Shown here one piece after another: positions 24,201-36,200 of a stretch of DNA of 64,000 bases. Position numbers and translations under genes: made by a program. Every line of letters begins with the position of its first letter. Position 1 is the first letter of the stretch. The notes below the pieces were generated by a model. It saw only the letters and a list, made by a program, of their open reading frames with translations. It did not search any database and had not been told where the DNA came from. This DNA comes from Diospyros lotus (lineage: Eukaryota; Streptophyta; Magnoliopsida; Ericales; Ebenaceae), in NCBI RefSeq assembly GCF_014633365.1, contig NC_068350.1, positions 6,836,501 to 6,900,500 of the forward strand, given 5' to 3'.

Positions 24201-27200
24201 CTTGGGGTGAGATTGTGCAGAGAGGAAAGAGTGAATATCTTTCTTGTAACAACTCTATATAGCTTTCAGGTTTATGGGCTAGGTGAGAGTTGAGTTTGAG
24301 TGCACTTGTAATCTTACATTAATATTCAAGATAGTGGAGAAAGTAGGGGCGAAAGCCAAGCTGGATGTAGGTCTTTCATTGAGACCGAACCAAGGTAAAT
24401 TCTTGTGTGTTGTGCAATTCTTGATTGGTTCTTGATTGTTTTCTGATTGCTGTTCATTTGCGAATTAGAGAGAGATTTCGTTTGAGTGTTTGAATGATCA
24501 TATAAAGGGTGAGATCTAGGTTAACATACAATAAAATATTTTTTTTAGTTTTGAGTGAATTTAAAATTCCACAAGATATGACTTTTACAAACACTTGTTT
24601 TTGAAGTAATGCTACTGTTATCTTATTACAAATTGTTGGCATTCACAAACATAAACAACGACAAAATATCAAGCCTTAATCCCACTATGTGGGACCGGCT
24701 ATGTTAAGATTAGGAGCTCTTAGGATCACTCAATTCATATGCCAATATGATTTACACCCTCACCCGAAATGAACAACAGAAATGAAAAACTGAATTGAAA
24801 ACGTAATTAAAGATTAAGGAAAGAGACAACCAAACTACAAAAGGGACAAGGATTTTATCTTGGTTCAAGCCGCAGAAACGACGCTACATCCCGCCTTGGT
24901 CTGAGAGCAATTCCACTAGAAATCCAATCAAGAATCAGCACAAGAAACCATCTCCACTCTTCACGAGTACACCACACTTGTTGAAGTTGCACTCAGTTAT
25001 GTTACTGTTTTGCCTAAAGTAATTGAATGCTGGATTTAATGAAGAAATCAGGAAGATATAAAGATGATTTGGCAGCAGTTGGTTAATAGGACATAAATGT
25101 AACTAATTGTTTTATTAAGGGTAGATTTGACTTTTATGAGTTAGTTATTTTTTCCCTTAGGTAGTTCTGCCCCTCTAGTCTATAAATAGAAGGGTGCGGA
25201 GGTCAGTCAAATTATCAAAACTTTCATATCTTTCATTCCTTGTGTTCGGATACAGTGAGAGGCGAGAGTAAGAGCTGTGCAGTTATAGTTCTTGTTGTCT
25301 TCGTTAGAGTATTGTATTCGAGAGGCAAGGTGGGGTGAAAGAGGGGTATTCTTGTACTGGTTTCTCATTTGTTTCTAGTGGATTGGTTGCTTCTTGGATT
25401 GCTAGATGTAGTGCCATGTAAATGGCATGAACCAAGGTATATCTTGTGTGCTGCAATCTGGTTTGGTTTTCTCTACCTTTAATTTTGTTTTTATTATCTA
25501 CTTTCAATCTTCAATATTGTTTTGAATTCGGTGAGGTTCTTGAGTGATTCTTGAGAGATTATAATCTCGGTTTCAACAATTTGGTATCAGAGCTTTAGGT
25601 CATTTAATCAAGAAACATCAAGAAACCTATAGACGAGTTGTCTACTATGGCTTCCGCGACCCTAGCTGCCCAGTATGATATTGAAAATTTTGATGGCACA
25701 AATGATTTTGGACTTTGGAGGATTAAAATGAAAGCCTTGATGGGAAATTTAGGATTAAAAGAAGCCTTAGCACTCCAAAAACCTTTCCCAGAAACTACTA
25801 CTGTCGAACAAAGATTAGAAGCCAATAATCGTAGGCAAGAAATTAGTGAAAGAGCTTTCAACACCCTAATCTTGAGTTTAGGAGATAAAGTCCTAAGAGA
25901 AGTGTCTAAAATGGAAACTGTCGAGGATTTGTGGGCCAAACTAGAAAGCCTGTATATGACTAAATCCCTTTCAAGTAGGCTATGGCCCCGTTTGTTGCAG
26001 CTTAATTAAAGAAATTATAGCTTCTAGTTTCTTATATTATAGCTTATAAAACTTAGAATAAGTTGTGAACCTGTTTGCTGTAGCTTCTTAGAAGTTGTGG
26101 TATTTGATACCATAAGTTGTAAAATAACTTATTTTTGTATAATTGTCCATAATACCCTTAGTAGTTATAGAATGATAATTTAAAAATTAATTGGTGTATA
26201 TGTATAAGTTTCAAGTGTTATAAAAAAATTAATTAAAGTATAGAGAGAGAGGAAGATGGCGAGAGAGAGAAAGAGATCTGAAAATGGAGATGGCGGTAGA
26301 GAAGAAAAACCCATGATTGCGTAGACAAGAGGGTAATTCTTTGTTAAAAATAAGGGTAAAATTGTCATAAAACTGTAATCATTTAAGTAAAAGTTGTAAA
26401 AGCTGGGGTACCCCAACTTTGAAAAAGCTAGCTTCTACCCCTTCTAAAAACTAGTAAAAGCTATAAGTTAGAATTCTATAAGCTAAAACAAACACTACAT
26501 CTCAACTTTTTTGAAGCTAGAAGCTAAAAGTTGCAACTTTTAAGCTGCAACAAACAGGCCCTATATCTGAAAGCAAAATTTTTTACTTTCAAAATGCAAG
26601 AAGTGCAGAAGCTTCAAAATCATATTGATGAATTTAACAAATTATGTCTTGATTTGGAAAACTTAAGTATATCATATGAAGAAAAAGATAAGGCTCTAAT
26701 TCTGTTGCATTCACTGCCTAAGTCATATGAGCATTTTGTAGACATTTTAAAGCATGGAAGAGATACCATATCTTTAAAAGATGTTATAGGAGCTATTAAT
26801 TCTAAAGATTTACAACAGAAAGTAGAATCAAAGAAAACTGTTGGTGATGCCCTTTCAACTAGGTATAGATCAGAAAAGAAAGACCCTAAGGCTAAAGGAA
26901 AGTCTAGATCAAAGTCCAAAAATGGCAAGAAAACATTTAGATGTTTTCATTGCCATGAGGAAGGACATATAAAGAAAAATTGTCCTAAAAGGAAGCAAGA
27001 TTTTTCTGATAAAGGTAAATCAGAGTTTTCAAACTCAACTCGTGAGTTAGACTATGACAGTTTGGATGTTCTTGTGGTTTCAAGACATTTGGATGAAGTG
27101 GTATGGGTTTTAGATTCCGGATGCTCCTTCCATATGTCACCTCACATAGAATGGTTCTTGAATTATAAAGACATGAGTGGGGGGAAGGTTCTACTCGGTA

Positions 27201-30200
27201 ATAATCAAGAGTGTGGGATAAAGGGGATTGGGGATATTAAGCTAAAAATGTTTAATGGATCAATCAGAACTTTGACATCTGTTAGGTATGTCCCAGAACT
27301 TAAAAAAAAATTGATTTCCGTAGGAGAACTAGCTAAGAATGGCTATAGTTATAGTGGCTGTGGGGATATTCTTAAAGTAGCTAAAGGATCTCTTATATGT
27401 ATGAAGGCAGTCCTTAAAAATGGAATATTTTTTATGATAGCTTCCACAGTATGTGGAGATGCTTCCATAGGGGAAGAAAAGACCTATGAACTATCAAAAC
27501 TATGGCATTTTAGGATGGCTCATATAAGTATCAAAGGGCTTAAAGAATTAGCTAATCAAGGGATCTTAGGTTATGGAAAAATGACAAATTTAGATACATG
27601 TGAAACTTGCATCTATGGAAAATCTGTGAAAACAAAATCCCCTAAGAAAGCATTGCATATCACTAAAGGTCCTTTAGAATATGCCCATTCGGACTTATGG
27701 GACCCTAGTCAAACTCCAACTCATGGTGGAGCTAGGTATTTTCTTTCTATTATAAATGACTATACAAGAATGGTTTGGGTTTCTGTTTTAAAAACAAAAG
27801 ATAACACTTTTGATGCTTTTAAAACCTAGAAAATCATGATTGAAAATCAAAAGGGTGGGAAATTAAAAGTCATCAGGACTGATGATGGCTTAGAATTTTG
27901 TAATAAGGAATTCACCCAATTGTGTAATGAAAATGGCATCTTAAGACATCTTACTGCCCCTGGAAATCCTAAGCAAAATGGCCTGGCCGAGCGCATGAAT
28001 AGGACCCTCCTTGAGAGGGTAAGATGTATGCTATTCCATGCTAGGCTTTCAAAAGCATTTTGGGGAGAGGCTGTTGTTTTAGCAGCCTATTTAATAAACA
28101 AGTTACCTTCATCAGCCTTAGAGTTTAAGACTCCTTATGAAATGTGGTATAATCATAAGCCAAACCTAGATCATCTTAGGGTATTTGGGTGTATAGCTTA
28201 TGCACATATAAAATAAGGAAAATTAGAGCCTAGGGCTAAGAAGTGTGTGTTTATTGGTTATCCTTTAGGAGTTAAGGGGTATAAGTTGTGGAATTTAGAA
28301 AAAGACATGCCTAGAACCATGATAAGTAGTAGAGATGTAACCTTTAATGAAAATTCATTTATCGATCTAGAAAATAAAAATGAGGATAGGGAAGGGAAAG
28401 ACAAAGCTGTAAATTTTGAACAGCAGCAACAAGATGCTGTTACTATTCAAAATTCTCCATTAGAACCTTTCCAGGACCAGCCAAGTGCTGGTGAAGAATC
28501 CTCAAGCCAAGATAGTCTTGATAGATCTATAGAAGTTAGGGATTCATCAAGTTATGATGAAGATTAACACATGGACCAACACACATCTAGTACAGCAGGA
28601 GATCCTATTGGAGATAGATATAATGTAGGCAGGGATAGACAGAGAAGAATAAATAGGCCTCCAGTGAGATATGGATTCTTAGATCTGGTAGCATATGCAC
28701 TCTTAAGTGCATAAGAAATAGCAAGAGAAGAACCACAAACCTATGAAGAAGTTGTAAGTTCTAAGGAAGCCATGAAAACTGAGATGGAATCCTTAAGAAA
28801 AAATGGAACATGGGTGTTAGTGGATAGACCTTTGGGAAAAAGAATTGTAGGCTGTAGGTGGTTGTTTGAAGTAAAAGAAGGAGCTAGAGATAGCCTCAAA
28901 CCTAGATATAAAGCTAGGTTAGTAGCTAGGGGTTTCACCCAAGTAGCAGGAATTGATTTTAATGAAGTGTTTTCACCAGTTGTAAGGCACACTTCTATAA
29001 GAATTCTGTTAGCTGTGATAGCCCATCTAGACCTTTACTTAGAGCAAATGGATGTTACCACAACATTTCTTCATGGCGAATTATAGGAAAAAATTCTAAT
29101 GGATCAGCCTAGAGGTTTTGAAGTTAGGGGAAAAGAAGACAAGGTTTGCTTGTTGAGAAAGTCCTTATATGGACTAAAACAGTCCCCTAGGCAGTGGTAC
29201 AAGAAATTCGATTCTTTTATGATAAGTCAAGGGTTTATAAGAAGTTCTTTTGATTGTTGTGTCTATCTTAGGCATATTTCCACTAAAATAGCAATTTATC
29301 TCTTGCTGTATGTAGATGACATGCTTATAGCAAGTCACTCAGCTGTTGAAATTCAAAGTTTAAAACTTAAACTCAAGTCAGTTTTTGAGATGAAAGAACT
29401 TGGTGAAGCCAAGAAGATTTTAGGAATGGAAATATATAGAGATAGGAAGAATAAAACTCTTCAGCTATCCCAGAAAGCCTACTTACAGAAAATTATGAGA
29501 AAATTTCATATGTTAGATGTAAAAGTAGTAAATATACCATTTGCTCAACATTTTAAACTTTCTCATGATCAATCTCCAACAGATGAAAAGAATTTATCAG
29601 AAATGAAGAGAATTCCCTACTCTAACGCTGTTAGCAGCATTATGTATGCAATGGTGTGTTTTAGGCCTGATTTAGCTCATGTCATGAGTGTGATAAGTAG
29701 ATTTATGGCAAATCCAGGGAAAGAACATTGGACAACAGTTAAATGGGTATTTAGATATCTAAAGAGGTCAATTGACAAGGTTTTGATTTATGGTGGAGCT
29801 GATGACTTTAAAAAGCCAGACATTATAGGATATTCTGATGCTGATTATGCTTCAGACTTAGATAGGAGAAGATCTACAATTGTTATGTATTTCAATTGTG
29901 GAAGTCTACAATTAGCTAGAAATCTAACCTTCAATCAATTGTAGCTCTATCAACAACAGAATCTGAGCATATAGCTATAACAGAGGCTGTTAAAGAGTCT
30001 TTGTGGCTGAAAGGTTTGATTAGTGAACTCCTAGGATATAATGTGAGGATTATTTTAAAGTGTGATAGTCAAAGTGCCGTTCATTTGCCCAAAAATTAGA
30101 GTCATCATGAAAGAACAAAACACATTGATATTAGATATCATTTTATAAGAGAAGTCCTTGACAAGAAGGAGGTAGAACTTATAAAAGTTGCTAGAAGTGA

Positions 30201-33200
30201 AAATGCTGCAGATATTTTCACTAAGGCTGTCCCATTGTCCAAGTTACTTCATTGCTTAATGTTGTTACAGTTTGATGCGTTTTGATTTATGTGTTTTCAG
30301 GATATTCAAGAAGTGAGCAGAGCTAGAAGGTTGAAATCCCAGGATTACTTAAAGCAAAATGGTGGAGATTTGTTACTGTTTTGCCTAAAGTAATTGAATG
30401 CTGGATTTAATAAAGAAATCAGGAAGATATAAAGATGATTTGGCAGCAGTTAGTTAATAGGACATAAATGTAACTAATTGTTTTATTAAGGGTAGATTTG
30501 ACTTTTTTGAGTTAGTTATTTTTTCCCTTAGGTAGTTCCGCCCCTCTAGTCTATAAATAAAAGGGTGCGGAGGTCAGTCAAATTATCAAAACTTTCATAT
30601 CTTTCATTCCTTGTGTTCGGATACAGTGAGAGGCGAGAGTAAGAGCTGTGCAGTTGTAGTTCTTGTTGTCTTCTTCAGAGTATTGTATTCGAGAGGCAAG
30701 GTGGGGTGAAAGAGGGGTATTCTTGTACTGGTTTCTCATTCGTTTCTAGTGGATTGGTTGTTTCTTGGATTGCTGGATGTAGTGCCATGTAAGTGGCATG
30801 AACCAGGGTATATCTTGTGTGTTGCAATCTGGTTTGGTTTTCTCTACCTTTAATTCTATTTTTATTATCTACTTTCAGTCTTCAATATTGTTTTGAATTC
30901 GGTGAGGTTCTTGAGTGATTCTTGAGAGATTATAGTCTCGGTTTCAACAAGTTAAGTCATCGAATTAGAATTAAAGGCATAGAAGAAACCAAAAGACTGT
31001 ATGTTTTGTTTTATGTTTTAATATTGTTTTAATATTATAACAGTAACCAACCATGTAATGGTTAGTACTGGGTTTTTTTGTTTCGATTATGTCCTTGTAT
31101 TTGCCGCCTCTATCTTCTATAAATAGAGGGTCAGCCTATGTTTTTTTTAAGGTCTTCTTTTTATCGTGTACAAGTGAGAAAAAAATTTAGTGTTGTTTTA
31201 GACTTTGTAATCTCGAATAGGATAGCCTGTGAGAAAGAGGACTGTGCGATTGTATCTTTCTGTGAGATAGTGGATTGTGTTGTCTTCCTCAGTCTGGACG
31301 TAGGACCATTGATTTATTCATGATCTAAACCAAGATACGTTTTTTGGTCTCCTGTACATTCTGTTCTTATTGTTTCTTGTCTATGGTTTTTTGTTCTTAG
31401 CGTATTAGAGTGTGAGACTGTTGTAAGAAAGGCAATTCATCACTCAACAACTTGGTATCAGAGTTGGGATCGCGATCAAGAAATCAAGATTCATTCTAAA
31501 TAAGTCAAGACAGAATTAATAATCAAGAAATGGCTTTCCCACATCCTCTTCAAGGTACAATATTGAAAAGTTCAATGGGAATAATGACTTTGCTCTTTGG
31601 AAACTTAAAATGTAGGCTCTCCTCGAAAATCTTGGGTTAGAGGAGGCACTGGAAGATGAGACTAAGAGTCTTACGGCAGAAAAGGCAAGACACGAGACCA
31701 AGACAGCAAAAGGCGGACATTCATAAGAAGGCATTCAACACCTTGATCTTAAGTTTGGGTGACAAGATCCTTCGGGAAGTTTCCAAAATGAAGACTACCC
31801 CAGAGATATGGAAGAAATTGGACAGCCTTTACGTGACAAAGTCATTGTCAAGCCGTCTATTCCTAAAGGCAAGGTTCTTTACTTTTAAGATGCAAGATAC
31901 TCAAAAATTGCAGGATCATATACATGATTTTAACAAGCTCTGTCTAGATTTAGAAAACATAAATGTTAAAGTATGATGATGAGGACAAAGCATTGGTTTT
32001 ATTTCATTCCCTGCCAAGATCATATGAAAATTTTGTTGACATCTTGAAGCATGGTAGAGATAAACTATCTCTAGATGATGTTATATGAGCCTTGAATTCA
32101 AAAGATTTGCGATTTAAATTGGAAGAAAAATCCTCCTCTGGTGATGTTCTAACTGATAGATCTAGGAGCTTTAAAATAGACCCTAAGGGATGGGGAAAAT
32201 CTATATCTAAGTTAAGAACAGGGAGAAATCCAATAAAATGCTATTACTGCCATGAAGAGGGTCACATTAAAAGGAATTGTCCTAAAAAGAAAAGGGATTT
32301 ACAAGAAAAGAATATCTTTGAGGCTGTGAAGGAAGCAGAGTACGTGGCAGTTACAGAGGCTGTGAAGGAAGCAATTTGGTTTTATGAGTTGTTTGATGAA
32401 TTGAAAATTGGTCAAAAGTACATCAAGATACATTATGACAGTCAAAGTACTATTCACTTAGTAAAAAATCAAGTTTATCATGCAAGGACGAAACACATTG
32501 ACGTAAGATATCACTTTGTATGGGAAATTTTGGAAGAATGAGAGACAAATTCAGAAGATCTTAACCACTGAAAATACTATTGATATGATGGTTAAGGTTG
32601 TGACAACGATCAATTTTAACATTGTTTGAATTTGATTAATATCCTTAGTATTTGAAGTTGGTGTTTTAAAGCGCATTTGAAGGCACTATTGATGATAGCT
32701 TTTTTGAAGAGAATTGAGGAATTTGGTTGGAATTTGGGAAATTCGCCAAGGTGGAGATTTGTTGATTTGGCTTGTTTCCAAATCCCATATCGAAAGATGT
32801 GGGTTGTGGGGGGCTTTCTTTATGCTATAAATAAGTCCTTCCCCCTCCTATGTATTTTCATCTCACACATTGTATTCCCTTCTTTCTCTTTGTATTTTTC
32901 TCTTTGGAAGTTAGTGAAATATTTTTGGTGGTATCCGAGGACGTAGGTCAAATTGGTCGAACCTCGCTATTTTTTTGTGTTCTATTTATTTTTATATTCA
33001 ATAGTTATCAAAGCGGAACAATCCAAGATCTTCTTCGGGTTTCCTCTGTTCCTGCAATGCCTATTTCTTCCACCAGCAATAATTCAGTTATGGCTTCACA
33101 AATTCAGAATCATGGAGAACAGGAAGGGGGTCATGGTAGTAATTAACGCAACCTCCCCAAGTGTGACTTCTGTCACAAGTTGGGGCATACTAAGGAACGG

Positions 33201-36200
33201 TGTTATATGTTGCATGGTCGCCCTCCTCGTGTGAATGTTGCTTCTGTTGATAGTTCTCGATCTGAATCTTTTGCTGGACCTCCATCGAATTCCTTACTTC
33301 TCGCCGGGGACGACTATGACGAGTATCTCAAGTATAAGACATCCCAGCAATCATCATCCACAACTACCTCTCTCGCCCACTCTGGTGACTCCACTCCTTT
33401 CTCGCTCAGTCATCCTCTTTAGGACCGTGGGTCCTAGACTCAGGTGCTTCTAATCATATATCTGGTAATTCCCATTTGTTCTCTTATTTTACTAGTTATG
33501 TTTCTTTAGCTTTTGTTATCTTGACAAATGGTTCTAAAGCTATTGGCATTGCCAAACCCTTACCCTCTCTACCTTTAGATTCTATCCTTTATCTTCCCCA
33601 TTGTCCTTTTAATCTTGTATCTTTCAATCAACTTACATTTGTCTTAAATTGTTCTATCACCTTCAATAACAATTATGTTACTATTCAGGATCGAGGTACG
33701 GGACAGATGTTTGGCATTGGATGTGAGTCGCAAGGTCTCTTATCACTTCAACCTTCCTAAACCTCCTATTGCGTGCTCAGTGAGTGAGTCTCTTGCTCTT
33801 CTCCACAATCGTTTGGGGCATCCTAGTTTGGCTAAGTTTTAGAAGATGGTTCCTAATCTGTCAACCTTTCATTGTGAGTCTTGTTAGCTTGGAAAACAAA
33901 CTAGAACTCCTTTTTCAAAACATGTCAATAATCGAGCTATGTCCCCATTTGCTTTAGTTCATTTTGATGTTTGGGGTCCTAGTCTTGTTGTAAAGAATAT
34001 CTTAGGTTTTCAATATTTTTTCACGTTCATCGACGATTATTCTCGATGCACTTGGTTATATTTAATGAAAAATCGTTCTAAATTATTTTCAATTTTTGAA
34101 TCATTTTGTGCTGAAGTCAAAACATAATTTAATACATCTGTTCAAGTTTTGCGTAGTGACAATGCCCCTGAATATTTTCCTGCCCCCTTCACTACCTTTA
34201 TGTCTTCTCAGGGGATCTTACATAAGTCGTCTTGTGCCTACACACAACAACAGAAAAGGGTTGCTGAGCGTAAAACTAAACATTTGATTGAAACTGCTCA
34301 CACCCTCTTTTTACACTTTAATGTTCCCATTCGTTTTTGGGCTAATGCTATCATCACTGCTTGCTATCTCATTAATAGGATGCCTTCCTTTGTTCTTCAG
34401 GACAAAGCTCCTCACTCTCTCATGTTTCTGATCAATCATTATATGTTCTTCCTCCCCGTGTCTTTGGTTGCACATGCTTTGTTCATAACATGTCTCTAGG
34501 TCGGGATAAATTGTCTACTCAGTCCATCAAATGCATTTTTCTTGGTTATTTCCGACTTCAAAAAGGTTATAACTGTTACTCTCTTGCCACCCAACGCTAT
34601 TTTCTATCTGTTGATGTCACATTTTTTGAGTCATCCCTTTTCTACTCTTCCCCTCCTTCTAAGAGCCATCCCTATTCCATATAGTCCTCTTGTTCCTCTT
34701 TTCCATGTTCCCTCATCTATCCCATTACAGGTCTATATCGACATTCTTCGTCGCAGTCACATGATGGTCTTGGTGATGTCCCTATGCAACCTCCCGCTTC
34801 TCCTATTGCACCAGTGACTCTTAGTGCCTCACCTCCCACTCCAGCATCTCCACCGACCGTGACTCTACCTCCTGAGGATTAGTTCCCTATTGCCCTTCGG
34901 AAAGGTACCCATTCTACACGCAATCCTCATCCAATTTATAATTTTCTTAGTTATCATCGTCTAACTTCTCCTTAAAGTGCTTTTCTCTCTTCCCTATCCT
35001 ATGTTTCTGTTCCCAAAACTGTTAGCAAAGCACTTTTTGATCTGAGGTGGCGACAAGCAATGGTAGAAGAGATGGCTGCTTTACATTCCAATGGTACTTG
35101 GGATTTGGTTCCATTACCCCCAGGTAAATCTTGTGTTAGATGTCAATGGATTTATACTATCAAAGTTGGTCCTGATGGGCACATTGATCAGCTTAAGACT
35201 CGTTTGGTAGCAAAAGGGTTCACTCAAGTGTATGGTCTTGACTATGGTGATACCTTTTCCCCTGTGGCTAAAATGTCTTCTATACATTTGTTTATCTCTA
35301 TAGCCTCTCTCCGCCACTAGTCGTTGTATCAACTGGACATTAAGAATGCCTTCTTACATGGTGAGCTTCAGGAAGAGATTTATATGGAGCAACCTCCTGG
35401 GTTTGTTGCTCAGAGGGAGTCTGGTTTGGTTTGTAAACTCTGACACTCACTATATGGGTTAAAACAGTCTTCGCGAGCCTGGTTTTGTCGCTTCAGTACT
35501 GTTATTCAGAAAGTTGGTATGACTCGCTGTGAGTCTGATCATTCGGTTTTCTACAAACACACATCATAGGGAAAGTGTATATACTTGATTATCTATGTGG
35601 ATGATATTGTCATTACAGGTAATGATCAGGATACAATTGCTCAACTGAAGAGACATCTTTTCCATCATTTCCAAACCAAAGACTTGGGGTTGCTTAAGTA
35701 CTTTCTTGGCATAGAAGTTGCCCAATCCAGCTCTGGTATAGTCATCTTTCAGCGAAAGTATGTGTTGGACATTCTGGAAGAAATTGGGATGCTTGATTAT
35801 AAACCTATAGACTCTCCCATGGATCCTAATGTAAAGCTTTTACCAGGATAAGGGGAGCCTCTTGCAGATCCTAGAAAATATCGCATGCTGGTTGGAAAAC
35901 TTAATTATCTCACTATCACTCGGCCTGACATTTCTTTCTTTGTCAGTGTTGTCAGTCAATATCTACAGTCTCCTTGTGATAGCCACTAGAATACAGTTGT
36001 TCGGATTCTCAGGTATGTTAAGGGAGCTCCAGGGAAAGGACTATTGTATGAGGACAGAGGTCATACTCAGGTAATCGAATATTCAGACGGTGATTGGGCT
36101 GGTTCTCCATCTGATAGACAATCTACTTTAGGATATTATGTTCTGGTTGGAGAGAACCTAGTATCTTGAAAAAGCAAAAGGCAGGATGTTGTTGTTAGGT

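Larger units (their letters stand above)
19283..24483 (+). mobile_element. Copia 1: LTR retrotransposon with both LTRs, Tork-type
   Basis: LTRs at 19283-19797 and 23968-24483 start TGTTAAAGC. They differ, by hand count, at about 12 of 515 positions including one indel (about 97.7% identity). The primer-binding site TGGTATCAGAGC starts at 19797, and a purine-rich tract precedes the 3' LTR. Gag, protease, integrase, RT and RNase H are all present between them. The 3' end of each LTR lacks the usual CA, and no 5-bp TSD was found, so the insertion may have been rearranged after integration. Confidence 0.9.
25000..30949 (+). mobile_element. Copia 2: complete-length LTR retrotransposon with perfect TSD
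   Basis: LTRs of 579 bp lie at 25000-25578 and 30371-30949 (TGTTACTG...TTTCAACA). The duplication AGTTA flanks it at 24995-24999 and 30950-30954. The primer site TGGTATCAGAGCT is at 25582-25594. By hand count the LTRs differ at about 18 of 579 positions (about 97% identity), so it is probably somewhat older than Copia 1. It holds all Copia domains and a 580-bp MITE in gag. It belongs to the same clade as Copia 1 but a different family, since the LTRs do not match. Confidence 0.93.

Noticed and set aside
25582..25594. TGGTATCAGAGC strings as tRNA fragments or regulatory sites
   Set aside because: They directly follow LTRs and are retrotransposon primer-binding sites.
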